The notes under the pieces were generated by a model, which ran no database searches, was not told the origin of the DNA, and saw only the letters and a list, made by a program, of their open reading frames with translations. Below are positions 48,301 to 62,155 of a DNA stretch of 64,000 bases, piece after piece (the first letter of the stretch is position 1; each line of letters starts with the position of its first letter). The stretch spans positions 62,001 through 126,000 of the forward strand of contig CM018606.1 in NCBI GenBank assembly GCA_009192285.1, in the 5' to 3' direction. Origin of the DNA: Morchella semilibera. Taxonomy: Eukaryota; Ascomycota; Pezizomycetes; Pezizales; Morchellaceae. Made by a program: the position numbers and the translations under genes.

Positions 48301-51300
48301 TTCAGCTTTCGTGATAAGTCGTTCGTAATTCCAACTCTACATCTACAGATGCAGTACTACTGTTGATAGATAATGTTTCCCTATGGGAAAACCCTCAAAG
48401 AAGTAGATCTCAGGCGGTCTCTGAAGGGAGCATGGGGTATTTGTATATAGTAGAGTCCGTGGCGTTTTGGCAGGCAGATATGCTTATTACACCATGACTG
48501 CCTCCCTCTCCACATTTACACTAGCTAGTTGTCGACTTTCAGGGATGCAGATGTAGCGTAACGCTCTGATCCCCTTTTTCTTTTTCTTTTTTTGCTTTTC
48601 TTCCACTTCGTCCAATAGCTGACATTAGCGCAGCTTTTGTACGGAATTTACCTAACTAGGTACCTGGGCCCGTAACTTTGTGGTATGGTACGGAGGTGGT
48701 GAGTGGGTGTGAGTAGTTCATGTTTTGAGTCGGTACTTGAAGGGGATATCCAAGAAGCTGAGAAACATTTTGCGTGGCTCTCATTGGTTACTGGTGATCG
48801 ACAGCATTGTTTATGGACTAGGGTTTCTGGACTAAATAGCGGAAAACCAAAAAGGACTGATCCCCGGCAGATCCTTCAGAGCCGCGCTGAGTATCAATGT
48901 ATGGATAGTGATCTACGAAATCTAGAATCCGTAAACTGGAACACTCTGGGATCATTAAACCTCCGCTTTTGCCCCAGCTACCGAGACTCCGTTGAGTTTT
49001 GATATTAGAAACGACAACGGCTACCTATCGGGATGATTCTCAGTTTTGTCAATAGATATACCTAAGATTTTTGCACAGAGCTGCGTTTCCGTAAATGCAT
49101 AGATCTATGCGGTATTTGATGTAGCTCCAGAATAGTCCAATGGCTACCTGAGAGATTAATGCCCAATCAATAGAAGATGGTCCAATTACCGACTGTCAAT
49201 TTATCGGTTTGAGTTCCTGTATAATCGGCATTTCTTCCAGAACTCCTCAAATTCTCCGAGTCTCCGAGACGTTGTCTTTCAGAAGCCACCAAACGGAGCA
49301 TATGCCCACCTGTGGCTCTCCCTAAGATTATTTGCTCTGCATTATACTAGACCATCTAGTTATGTTTGACCCACATGTACCTACGTATCATATACCTATA
49401 CCCTAAAGGATGTCGGATAGGGGAGATAGGCATATAGTCTACGTAGGTAGGCTCTAAATGTCTCACCGTCGATCTCCCACACTTCAGACTTGGCAGATGG
49501 GTTAAATATTCCGCTTGTTCTCCCTTTATACCATTAAATCTGTGAGCACAAGAAGTCGGTTGTCGGAACTACCCCAGCACCACAAGGGATAAGATTGATG
49601 TGATTTTAGAACAGAGATGAATCCTAGTCCCTAGTTTTCAGATCTGTAGTCCCAGGGGATCAAGGGCATCATAGCTTACATAGTTTTGTGTGCTCTAGTT
49701 ATGTTGCTCTGGATCCCAATTCCGTAATGCGCAGCCCATTTCAAATGGCGTAAGTGGCGTATAACGCGCTGGATGCGTTTTTTTTTTCCCCTCCCTTGAT
49801 GCCTTTGTCTTATTGCGCTGCCCCTTTTATTTTGTTCTTTTAAGACAGCTAGACATTCTTCGACATCTACGTCTGAGCATGGCTTGCGTCGCGGAAGAAA
49901 CCGGACTGATATCCCCCCGCACGTTCTTCATCTGATCTTTTTTCAAATTGTAAGTAGATACCCCCATTACTATTGTGGGGATGGAAGGCCCGTTAACGTG
50001 GAGACCTTGCCAGTTGATATGGTGTTACGACCCTAAAGCTCGGTGGGTGCGACCCTGCATCCACTCTGCAAATACTAAACTCCCTCATTGGCTCATACGC
50101 ACGCCACATGCACAGTTCGAATCTCAAATACCAGAAGAACCCAAGGAATTCTTTCCAGGTGCCTGAAAGTGGTAACTGTATTAAACTAGCGATGGTGGGT
50201 GTGAATCCGTGTGATATCTGTCATACAGCTAATCCCGAACGACCTTAAGCTTTCCCTTGGTAAAACCGTGGCGTTCTTTTTCCGGGTTAGCTTATTACGC
50301 ACTAAGAGGATCAAGCAACTGGGGGGAAAAGTTGCTGGGGGCTGCTGCCTCGAGTGCAACCACCATTAACTGTTGTGTAGCTTTAGATGCGCGTCTGGAA
50401 GCTGGGAGACTCGTGGCACAAAGTCTTTTCTATATGTATCTGGGGTTTTTAGTTGATTTGATGGATAGATTCCCATTATCAGAATAAGCAAACAGGCTTT
50501 CAACCCTCGCTTAAAGGAAACCCTACGGATTCGAATAAGCTGGCCCTCTCACATCACCCCCAGGGATCTAGAGGTTCACAAAGGCCCAATAAGTGAAAAG
50601 AGGTTTCAGGGATCTCTTGAATGGGGGGCGCTGCACTGGTAGGAACTAGATGTGTGGTAGAGCAGCAGGTAGCAGAAGGTCTTGGTTGTTGATTGATCGA
50701 GGCCACGATACATTGACATGAGGGAATACCACTTACACAGCGATATCAGAGATTTTAGGCCAAGAATCAATTTTAAGAAATGCTGTTTGACCCCCAGAAA
50801 AACGATCCCTGCAACTAGTAATCCTAACTAACATTTATATAGTTAGTCTAACGTTTCTGTTCAGAAAACCCTTGGTGATTCAGATGTCGAAATTGTGATC
50901 TCCATTGGTTTGTCTGTTTGCTTAGACAAGGCAATGCCTAATCGGGTTGAACTGCACAAAACGGGACCAAACTATAGAAAAGCAAGAGTGCCGAGGTTTC
51001 AGTAATAATCAAATCAACTGTTCTACATCATAAAAAAGGGAAGGTCTAACGGGAGCTCAATGCCAGCCATATATCCAGTGCTCAGTATGATGTGAGACTG
51101 TAACATTCGCGCGAGTAGGATGCAGCTCCAGCCCAGAAGACATGGACCTCACTTACTACAGTTGTGAAAAGCTAACCGATTGACTGATTCATTATGTCAC
51201 ACACCATATATATTATGGGGGGGAGTTCCGTAGTCCTTACCAACATTCCGGAGGTACTTATAATAGCTCTACGAGGTATGTACCTACATGAAGCTACTAG

Positions 51301-54300
51301 GTGGCACATACACGGCAGATATGCACGCAAACTTGAGTGAAAATAATTAGACAGTCTCCGCCCTATGTTCTCTCCCGGGCAGAAGTGCGCTCCTTCCCGC
51401 CCCGAGGAATTCCACGTCTCCCAACTTGAATACCACAAAGAATATATACATCAAATAGCACGTGGCCAGGGTATATCAGATCGAGTCCCTTCTTAATTAC
51501 TATACAGTTAAATGGCGCTTGAATAACATAATCACCCAGTATCACTCGAGCTCAAAATACGAGACTGTGTTATTTATTCATTTATTTATCTATTTATACG
51601 AGACTGTTGTTGTCTGTAGATGTGTTTTTTGTACTGGTCAAGTTGTTCGTTAATCAACTGACTTAGTGAGCATGGTGAGACGCAGAAAATACAAAAATCC
51701 TCACCGAGTCTCAGGCGCGCCATGATACACCTGTGCGGGATCTAGAACCCAGATGCCAAGAATCAACAATACACAGGTTTCCCAACTCCCTAAATAAAGG
51801 GGATTGACCGGATTCCTCATTCTTACGGATAATATTGAGTTCATTAGTTATAACTAAGATTTTAGCTGTTTTAGTTCACTTTAGGTAACTACCGAAACAA
51901 ATTCGTGTCTTGGGTGTTGGGGGGGCGGTCGTGAATTCGTTATAAATATCTACTATCATAATCGATATGTACTTGATTATGGAGCTAAAGAATATCTTCG
52001 GAATCTTGCTGCATTGCATGGGGTAAATGTTAATAAATTCAAATTCCACTGATTCCGTTCCGAGTGATAGTTCATGATTAACTTGCACCCCCCTTTCATG
52101 CCGCCAATGCTGACTTCCTATAATGGAGGGTCGGGGCTTGTATGAGAGGTAAATTACTTGGTAGGATCTCTTAGCAGAAGGCAACAGCCTTTACCTTCCC
52201 CTGGGGTTAGCACCCACCGACAGCCGATCGCGAGGAGATGTCTTGATACAAAATAGATTAGCTATTACCGTATAATGCGATTGTCACAAGTCATCTTCAT
52301 TTAAAACCTTCGTAAGACTTAGCCTTTGAAAGGTATGTTGCCTCTATTTTACTAGAATATGGCTTAGGCATAACCTGGGCTCCTTCACCGCGCGGCCAAC
52401 TATCACAGCAGGGTAAAGCTAAGTTATATATATAGGAAACTAAATGACTTAGAGTTTGGTTGATGTGAGCTCATACCTAGGCGACGGCCGAGCACCGGAT
52501 CACAGCTAAAGTCTTGCTTATAAGTATATTTATTTACAAAAGAGAATTCGAGATGATAATGAAGTGAGCCGTATGTTGAAATTAAAGCCTACGTTACTAT
52601 GGTACTTCCTTATACCATGGGAGGCAGGGGGCTCTTACTATCTTTTCCCTTCTACTCTTACTCTCCCAAGTTCTCCTCGATCTTCTGTTACTTAGTCAAT
52701 TTTAATTACTATCGGTCATCTAAGAGGAACTAGTCTTTCAACAATGTATACACGACGAAGAGCTTGAAGGCAAGCCCCGCATCCCCCAGATGGTTTTTAT
52801 GGATCAGTGAATCATGAACTATATGTATGTACTAGGTATATATTATTTCAACGTAATTGGTAGCGAATATATTACAACAATATGTAGGGTTTCAAGGCCT
52901 GGCCTTGTATCAGGATTGAGTTATTGGAACAAGGTATTATATTGGTTGATTGGGATAGGTGGTCAATCTCGTTTCCGTATCAATAGAATAGGCGGCTAGC
53001 AGCACCTGGGGGGGGGGGGGAGTAACGAGTACAGCATCTCTGTATTTTTCTAGAAAAAGATTCCCCTGGCAAACAAACAGCAGCCATGGCAGAGACGACG
53101 TGTAGTGGAGAATTGACTGCTATATTCCCGAGCCTGTGTTTCCGTTCTACCAGGGCAGTACGTACACAACTCTTGATACCGGTGGGGGGAGGTGTTCGTC
53201 CGTTTGCGTTTGTTTGTGAAGCTAGATCTTACTAAAATACCCACAAAGCACACCTATGAAGATACTTTTGGAATTTTTCTTTCTTCTTTGGATTTTACGG
53301 CATATGGCAGTGGTATTGGCGACACTTGTCTTCTTAAGTGAGATTATTACTACCCGCTTTACTGAAGGTCGGCCGTTACTAAGTTAGGGTCGTTAATTCC
53401 ACCTAATTACAATTATAGGCCTAGTAAAGGGAAAAAGGGACCAGTGGGGTAAGAATGCTAAGCAGAACCTCAAGGCGACGTCAATTCTAGTATCTCTTCG
53501 CCTACATATTTCTTTGATATCCTTTCATGGTATCCTTTTTAACGGTGAGCTTAAACGCTCTAATATAGAAGACCGGAACGGAATTGTTTCACGTATCATA
53601 TTGACATGTATCTAGTAGCTACTTCCTGAAAGTAAGCACAAGTAAAAATGATGCAAATAGTGAGTAAAGCCGACGAGGTTATGACTAGACATAGGATCAA
53701 TAGGATCTAACTTCAACATTTTCCTAATTTCGTCACTTGGCTTCATGTTTTCTTGGTATTTTTTCTCTTGGTATTTTTTTTTTAACAAAAGGTTGAGTGA
53801 GCTTAAACGCTCTATTTGTTGAATCAAAAATTATGAATCTTTTGATATGCCGTTTTCAATACCGACAGGAGTGGAGGCGTTGTTCCTGGAAAAAGCACTT
53901 AACAATAACACTTTTCGGCAATACCCGCTATGGAGGGATCGTTTTTTGCCCCCCTCGGATCCATTTGCTTTACAGCTTAACCTCCTGAAAGGGGTGAATG
54001 CTTGATTAATTCCGGTGTCACAACGACAAGTATAGTTGTGACGCTGTGACCCAATGGGCATGCGCGGTACCTCTTGCAAACTAGCTGTACCGTGGTAGAA
54101 ATTCTCCACCCAGATGGCTACCTTTCACCATTGAACTGCTAGGTTTTTCCGCCGGCTGACGGCTCTAGATTGGACAACGACCACCCACCTATCCAAATAT
54201 ATTATTTTGAGTTTTCCGACCAATTGTTGTTGTAGCTACCGTCTCTTGAAATTAGAGCACCCACTCCGTTGCCATGGGGCTCCACCCATGACATCCCATT

Positions 54301-56345
54301 GGTCGGGAGATATGTTTCCTGAGCACCATGCAAGTAAGCAAGCCATTAGTCTTCGGGCTTAAATATACCTCACGAGGTATTGGAGTAACATTCTTAGCCT
54401 ACCTTACTATCTTTCTTCGAGACGAGCTCCCCTCCCTGTTTTTTTTTTTTTTTTTTTTTTTTTTACTCCCATCTTTCTCAGCCATTGCAAACACTTTACG
54501 TATCTCATGTAGGGACATACTCTGTCCTCCTGCACTGGAGGGGGGTGCCTCCGCGGTTGGTTCACAAAACAGGGAGATACCCCGTTTTGGTTGCTGGTGC
54601 ATACCTTGCACATATACTGATGCTTAACCATCGAGAAGCTATAAGTTGTATGGATGGATCCGATGACTGTATATATACATGTCGTTGGCCCTCATATGCA
54701 CGGACTCTCATTAACTACGGCATGTACCGGCCCGAGTCCGAGGTACTGGTACCGTAGTATTTAGAGAACAGTTACCGGGTGAGCGGGCAGCCACGAGGTA
54801 ATAAGGAAGAGTTTTATAGAGGGGATGAAACATGCGGAGTAGCCCGAGCTGACATCTGAACGGTTGTTGGTCGACGAGCCGTCAATGCTCTTTCGGGGGA
54901 GGCGGTGCTCCATCTGTCATCTTTTTCGAAAAGAGAAAAAATAAAGGATGAGAAGAGAAGGAGAATAAGCATTATGAAAATTAATCTAGAAAGAGATATT
55001 ATATCCCGTCATGTCGACGTTGGGCCCTATGACAAGTCGTGGCAAGAAAATCATACGAAAGATTCGTTAGCTTCCCCAACTAAAAATCTGTCCTGTTCTG
55101 AAACCGCCAGCGATACTTGTGGGGATTTATTTACCTCTGGAGTAATGTATTGTTTAATAAAGTCCAATAAGAGACTTGCTTGACATTGATGTTGGTTCCG
55201 TGTTCCTCTAAAGAACTGGCGGCTCGAACTTCCATTGTGTAATCTACATGTAAGTTCATACATACAATTAGATCATTATCGCTCACAAGTTTGCGATGTG
55301 AAAATAAAGGGCGGGGGTGCGGATGGAGCTTTGTGGTATCCCGGTAGCCGGGGCGCGTGGGGGAACCTAATTTAACCATCTGTATGTTGCTGATGATGAT
55401 GCAGGCTGCGGTATTGGGCCAACTTCCACAAAGCCACAAAGCATAATGACGACTGTCGTTTTAGTTTTGAGTTGCTGTTCATGAAACGCCTCCTTCTTGG
55501 CAGGCATCCTTATTCCTAACTTAACCATAAGTTCTTAACTAGCACAACACAACACAACTGATCTCTGAGGTTTTAGACCTCAAATTAAAGTACTATCCTC
55601 ATCATTTCCTTCTGTTGTAGAGCCCTGTATACGTACCTAGTGAGTATATGTTTAGTGATAAGGTCGGACACCCCCCCGGGGCCCCCAAAGCCTGGGTTAG
55701 TTGTCGGGTTCTGCATAGTATATCAACAGTGCCTTCGGAGAAGCTTCATGCCGATCATTGGCCGAACGTCCCATTCCGCGACGTATGCCGGTATACGTTT
55801 TCATCTGCATTAAGTACTTACTTAGTCATAAAACAAACCCTGCCGAGCTTACGAGCCGAACTGGTGCCAATGACCGTGCGCCGCAGCCCGCGTGCACTTG
55901 CTAGACTCCCACGGGCATGGCGGTCGGGTTTTAGTCGGGAATATTTAGGTGAGGGAAGGGGGGGGGGAACACACACTTATTTTGGAGTATACATGCACCG
56001 GATCCGACGATGTTCACCCATAAGCTACAAGCGAATAGAAAACACAAACAGTTCTCAATTAATAACAATTATGCCTAGGGACTATGTAATAACTGCCGCC
56101 CATTATGAAATAACCCTATCGACTAACTCGTATTCTTTCGCTGTGGTGTATTATCCTTCGGAATGACAGAAGGAGACCTTTAATCTTTACAGTTTGTAAG
56201 AACCTGGAAGAAAAAAAAATGCTCATGCTCGCAGAGGTCAAATAGTACTCTCGATGGGTTTCTGTCCGTATGTAACTCTTCTATCATCATCTCAGTATGA
56301 ATAAATGGAAAAAAGAAAGAGAAAGAACCGAAGGGAGGGATATTC
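48301..56345. other. Long intergenic region, no supported gene
   Basis: Only short or compositionally poor frames. The 172-codon plus frame at 55648-56166 has no motif. G tracts at about 52988-53000, a T run of about 24 at 54440-54463. A direct repeat of GTGAGCTTAAACGCTCTA occurs at 53545-53562 and 53797-53814. A TTCGAATC box near 50117 recalls a tRNA B box, but no cloverleaf fits around it. Confidence 0.45.
53545..53814. repeat. 18-base direct repeat pair, 252 bases apart
   Basis: GTGAGCTTAAACGCTCTA at 53545-53562 and 53797-53814, each preceded by a T-rich stretch. The core GAGCTTAAACGCTC is almost self-complementary. Confidence 0.6.
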
Positions 56346-57865
56346 CTACAATGACCAGTACGCATGCACCTTTTTATTCCGAAACTCCTTCTTAATCTTT
56401 TCTAGGAATCTAAGTACGTCATCTTTATCCCACCCCAACACCCGAGTAAACAGTGCCATGCTCCACCCCTCTAACCCTTCAGCAAGATTCATTGCTTCAT
56501 AGTGTCCAATCTCCTTCATCTTCTTATCTTTTGGCCATCGGTTCATAGGCACCTTAAACAACTTATCTTTTACATTCACATAACCTGCTCGTTCAACCCA
56601 AGACTTGAAGCATTTGGTTTTTATGAAGGGTCTCTCGCTGGCGGAGGCCGCCTTATTCATTAACGCGAACCACTCCAGAAGTATGTTGTCAGGTGCAAGG
56701 GTATTGTCATCGCAGTAAAGTTCGATATCTGATTCTTGGAGTTCAATCCAACCCCCGGGACGTGTGTGTCTACAAGGAGATGAGAAAGTGAAAAATCCCA
56801 TAATCATTAAAAACATACCGGTACGCCTGTTGGAACAAACGGTCCCAATCACGTATTGACCCATTAATATACCGGAGATGTACAAGCTCGAAGAAGTCCT
56901 TCTGGTAAAGCCAGTCATGCTCACAATCGTCGACTTCGAGTTTGCAATTAGGGGGACACCTGTAACGCATTAGTGAATATTGGTTCCAAAAAGGAGGAAT
57001 AGTTTAACTCGGGTGGATAATTACCAAATTGGCTCAGTCCAACTGAGATCTACTCCGAATACTTGTGAATGAGGATACAGTTCCGCTTTTCGAACGATTA
57101 GCAATGGAAAATATACATAAACTCAACATTGAATGTACCCATGCTAGCAGGCCAAATCCCTAGACATATATTAATTATTTCGTAATAATGAGCCAAATCA
57201 TTCGTTGGTGGCCTTTCTTACCTGATCCAAATCCAAGATCTAGAATTGGTGAGAAATCCCCCTCACCGGTGGTAATTGGCGAAAAATGGAGTTTACCACC
57301 AAAGGTCAGGGTCGAAATATGATGCTGTAGGTCCATTCGTTCGATTTCTTGCTATCAAGGGCGTTAGTAATCCATTTGGATCTTGGGGCTATAAAAAGTG
57401 TATGAAGATAGGTGGGTCACACATGATCGTTCGGAAACACATATTCTATAGACAGAAACCGTTAGTAAAGGGGAATGTAGGGTAGGCTCGCTAGCAAAAT
57501 GCGGTATGAATACATACGTCCTTCATGATACATATGATATCTTCTACCATTCTCATACTTACACACAATGTCCCTCTCTTGTGTGAGAAACGTCGAATCC
57601 TCGATTACCCTGTCGCTGGGATGTATCAGCCATTCTATAGTCCGAAGGTGAGTTCCAAGACGAACGGTAAGGGTCGATCAATTACCCGCTATCCTCGTAT
57701 GCTGAGTCGCTATCAAAAAACTATATTACACAACCACCGAATACTAATTAGCCTACCTTTCATACGGGAAATGGTCAAGGCAAAACTTACATCAGCCGCG
57801 ATGAACTCGTTTCCTTCTTCATAGCCCCAGTAGGACTGCAAGGTATTTGGAGAAATGTTTGCCAT
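56346..57865 (-). CDS. LaeA-like SAM-dependent methyltransferase
   Basis: Nine exons on the minus strand: 57865-57791, 57721-57687, 57609-57518, 57445-57423, 57351-57222, 57159-57139, 57085-57025, 56959-56819 and 56769-56346. Two exons are only 23 and 21 bases. The sum of 1002 bases is in frame (333 residues). Family landmarks are in order: an acidic DSDSAYEDSG start, YENGRRYHMYHEG, FPNDHQEIERMDLQHH, the SAM-binding motif I ILDLGFGSGIW, the acidic end of beta-2 in FGVDLS, a HLRYINGSIRDWDRLFQQAYR segment and RPGGWIELQE. This is the fungal methyltransferase group that includes LaeA, much expanded in Pezizomycotina. The substrate is unknown. Motif I has GFGSG where GTGTG is usual. The gene looks intact. 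Confidence 0.9.
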
Positions 57866-59801
57866 TGCTTCTGACTATAACAAAATTAAGTGAAAACGAA
57901 AATGTCATCAAACTACCCTATTGGAATACCGGTATGCTGGGTGGAAGGATATTTGCCAGGGGTTAGTTTAAATGTTACCGAGGGACCGGAACCGTGGCTG
58001 ATTTATGTAAAAGCGGGGAGCGGGAGAATGCGCCCCACACCCACACACTTTATCGCCCCTTAGTTGATGGTTGTTAGGTGTCATAAACGCGGTTGGCTCG
58101 GAGATGAGTCCTGCTTAGAAATTTTCTTTGGGTTGATCTCGCCCTGAGTGTGGGGGATGGGGAGGGTTTTTGTTGCACAGAATTCTTAACCAGTTAAACG
58201 CCTTTTGATGGTAGCCTTTTCTTTCCTTTTACTTGACGTGGCTGGCTGCCGAAGCAGGGTAGAGTACACCTCAGCCTTGAAGGTCCTTGCTAGCCGCGCA
58301 CAAGTGCACGAGTTGCATGCGTGGTGGTAAAATAGACGGCGGACCTGTTGTGGCTTGTGGCTTGTTGTAGGCATGTGGGGCAGCCACTCGGAGAACAGCA
58401 TCTGAGAGTCTACATCTTGACTCTTGCTGGTGTCCTAAGAGGGGGTTCAGCGTAGCTGGTTGGAGTGATCGCTAATATGATGATAAATGAATGGATAAAA
58501 TGTTTATGTATAGTCCACAACTATGTAGATAGAGGTCTACGTATCTCAAATTGATAATATGTAGGTGCTCTATATCTAGAGAGTAGTGTTCAGTTAAAGA
58601 AGAAGATGAGGAAATCTGCACTAGAGAAAAGTACCGAATGCCTTGTACTCTAGTGCCTGGCAGTCGTAGCTTTGTATGAGGAAACAGTGGTATGATCCTT
58701 AACGGACACGGAAGAATTGAGTGATCGACACAACCTAGAGGATTAGACAATCTTTTGCACAAAACAGAGAGAGGGAATTTCTAAGGATTTAGGTGTGAGT
58801 GAGAGAATATTTACCTACTTTAAGACCTAGTTACTGTGTTGAAATACCATTCATTATCCATATAATCATGGACTACCCCCCCTCCCTCCATTAGCATAAT
58901 GCTACTTGCCTAAGAGGGCCTTCAAGCCGTCCGGGCGGTGGTGGGTAGCCGGGGGATCTCCCGAGCTGTCTCTCATTTTGTGGTCACCCCCGAAACGGTT
59001 AATTCCACAATACTGAGGAGCCATAAACCCCCAAAGCTCCCTTTCCTCACTTGCTGTCATGACAAATTTCTCCCTCAAATCACATTGCCAAAGCGGACCA
59101 CGTTGGTTGATCAGTCTCCTCAATCCCTGATATGATAGGCTCGAGTGGTTGTCTGTACTTGTGCGGCTCGAAGGCTGGAATCTAGAGTATGATGGTTTTT
59201 TGGGGGCCTTTGAAGTGTAAAAATATGTGGAAATTTAAGTATTGAGTCTTTGATGTAGCATGTAGAAGCACCTACACAGGATCACTGACATCGATCGGGT
59301 ATGGATGACGGGGGGAGGAGCCAAAGCAAAAGAGAAAGGGATCCTCCGTCGTTTGGCACCTTGGCAGTCTCTTTTGCCCGCTAATTCCCTAGCTAACTAT
59401 CGCCGAAACACACAGTGTCACCCAGTTGCTCACACCGAGATTCTGGTTGATGATGGATAGATGAGTAAACCTACACTGGAAGGAGGTTTGGAATATAAGT
59501 TTGATAAAGTAGAGTGGTAGCATGTGCGGGATTAGTCTTGGCCTTAGAAATTAATTGTGACTTGGGTAACCATTTCTGTGACGCGTGTCATGACTGCTTA
59601 TTCCCGTGCCCGGTACATACTCTAACATTGTCATTGTCATTGGTCTATACGAACTCTTCAAATTCACACACATGCACACTTGAGCTATTAGCTACACCCA
59701 ACCAAGAGACACGGAATCGATCTCGGTTTCTCAATATAACGATTATAAACCCCATTCTCCCCTAGACCTATCATGTCCTCCCTTTTGGTCCTACGATACT
59801 T

Positions 59802-61801
59802 ACATGTAGAGTGCTGTCCCACAACATCTGCATCTTACAACCCTGTAACACTGCTCTACCTACACATTCAGCTCGTCTTGATACGAGCAAAAGGGCCCAG
59901 CACACACACACACGCACACACACAGTACACACACACATGCACACGTATCTCCAGGACATCTGTGCAGAATATAATACCCAACGTAATGCGCTCCGTCGTC
60001 AGCATTCCCTAGTGCCATACCTAACTACATGTAACTATCCTCACATGAAGCTAACATATACCGACCACAAAGACGTCCACCGTGGATCAAAATATTGCTT
60101 CAAAGAACTCAATGAATAAGGGTAATAGGTTTGAAGCGAGCTTTCGTGCCTAGGGCCGAGTGAGGATGCATGACGCCGTGCAACTTACCGGCGAATACCG
60201 CTTGCGGTGCATCGACCCGCAAAGTAGGGCGCCAGCAGGTCGATCAATAAGGCGTTGGTGATTACATGTACCAACCTACAAGCTCGGATAAAACCTTGAT
60301 CTAGTAGGGGACGGGCAAGCGAGCAAGTGTTAATTCATGATCACCTAGCTTAACGTCACTGAAACCAGGAGAGCGCTTAGCCAATTTGGTTTGTGCTGAG
60401 AGATGTTCCGGATCCTAGCTTAAGGAAGAGATGGAAGTTTAAAACTCTAGATCTGTGGATCCCAAGGAAACTCTTTTCCTTGTGTTGCATTAAAACAACT
60501 GCCTGAGATCCTCCTCCCTGTAATCCTCATGTTTTGTGACTAGGGAAAGATGCATGGGGGGACAGTAGCTATAGTAGAATACGAACTAGATGCAAGGGAC
60601 AAAATCGTGGGTCGTAAGGCTCCCTCGATTCTGATTGTTTGTCCTAGGTTTTGCCCTGGCATGTTGCTGTAGGATTCAGCGAGGCATATTGCACCATTCA
60701 ACACCTGTATTCTCCATGTGCGCGTACCGGTCTGTTGGGCCGGAGAAGCTTTTCACTAGACGGACGGTCTAGCAACATGCACAAGGGGACGTTGGGATTT
60801 ATATTAAAGTGCAAGTCACAAGTAGTCGTTTTAATGTCAGTTTTGGATACCAGCTGGTCTAATACAATCTCACACGCCGTGGGTACTTGAATATAATTAA
60901 TTATCAAGGCGAATTCCGGACCTGGATCCCTCTATTAGTTAAGTCTAGATCTATGAAGTTTCCACAAATTCCTCAATTTTTATTCCATAGAGATTTTAGC
61001 TACATGTAGTGGTTTTTGGAACATTACAAGGAACTTCTTTACCACGAGTCGATCATCCATGGCCATCCCCTAGGATACATGTAGTCGCTTGTGGCTTGGT
61101 ACTCTATGGGACGGAGCGAGAGTACGTCTAACCCAAGCCCGCGCACCAACACATGTATCATGCACTCCTGTGTACTCTAGCGGTAATTGGATATCAAAGG
61201 TGTTCAGACGTTCAGACAGATGGTACCACATTACAACTCATTGATCACTCTCCTCAAACCCCGAACTTGACCTACATGTATTTCTGAATGGTCGATCCCT
61301 GTTCTATGGTATGTTGTACATGTCCCATCCTCCAGCTGCAGAATGCTGACCCCCCAGAAAAAGTAATTTGGTGTGGCATTACTAACGGATCTAATTATCT
61401 TTCTTATCGAATGATAGATCTCCCATACAAATTTAATTCTTCTATTATAGGGGTCAGCATCGACAGGCCATGCATGGGATAATGTGGATACATGTAGCTA
61501 TATACGGAGTGTTCATCCCCTAAGCTGCATGTCAGTAAATGCTTAACTTCCCCCCCCCCCAAAAAAAAAAAAAAAGAAAAAAAAAGAAAAAGAAAAAGAA
61601 ATGATTAATTTCCAATTCCGTAAAAATCTGACCATGCATTATATAGGAGGGTTAGCATTTGACAGCTTGCGGGATGGTGACCTAAACTCGGGGGAGAATT
61701 CGCTAGGGTTAGGTTTTCTTTGTTACCCTGATAGTTGGGGCGATATGAAGTAAGTACATGTAGCTTTGCACATCCAACGACCATCCAAGTACATACATGT
61801 A
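59802..61801. repeat. Second cluster of TACATGTA palindromes
   Basis: About nine copies, near 59802, 60025, 60264, 61000, 61078, 61276, 61490, 61756 and 61794, spread over 2 kb of non-coding DNA upstream of no obvious gene on the plus strand. Confidence 0.7.
59899..59940 (+). repeat. (AC)n microsatellite
   Basis: About 20 AC/CA units with few interruptions (GC and GT). Confidence 0.9.
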
Positions 61802-62155
61802 CCCTTGCAATCATCAAATCCGCAACAAAAGTATACTAACACTGATGCATTCCGCCCCTCCGTTTGGGTTACTATGATCGGTCTAGAGCCATACCAAGTC
61901 AGGTAGCTAGTCAATTGGTTATCTCGCTCATTTATCTCTAACTAGTTAACTGACAACCTTAATCGGATTATTGTCTTCTCCCGAATCCAATTTAGGTCTT
62001 AGAAATAGCGACCATTTCTGGTTCCCTCTTGGGACATTTGGCGTTCCAAACGAGAGTGCATCAGACAGGAAGGGGGGTGGGTGAACATTTCCGTCATTAC
62101 AAAAGTTATAAATTAATTATCGATATATCCTTCAAAAAGCGCGAACTATCTAGGT

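Larger units (their letters stand above)
57866..62155. other. Intergenic region with (AC)n and TACATGTA motifs
   Basis: No supported gene. A minus-strand frame at 58902-59123 (with the segment SEERELWGFMAPQYCGINRF) looks protein-like but has no known family and no clear partner exons. An (AC)n tract lies at 59899-59940, and a poly-C/poly-A tract at 61549-61600. About nine TACATGTA motifs fall between 59802 and 61801. Confidence 0.45.

Noticed and set aside
50080-50140. Possible tRNA (TTCGAATC box)
   Set aside because: No matching A box, acceptor stem or cloverleaf can be placed around it.
55648-56166. 172-codon plus-strand frame
   Set aside because: No motif, a low-complexity Gly patch from a G tract and no splice or family support; treated as chance.
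57250-57300. CACCGGTGGT motif like those of the foldback element
   Set aside because: It lies in a methyltransferase exon and encodes the conserved segment before motif I; a chance match.
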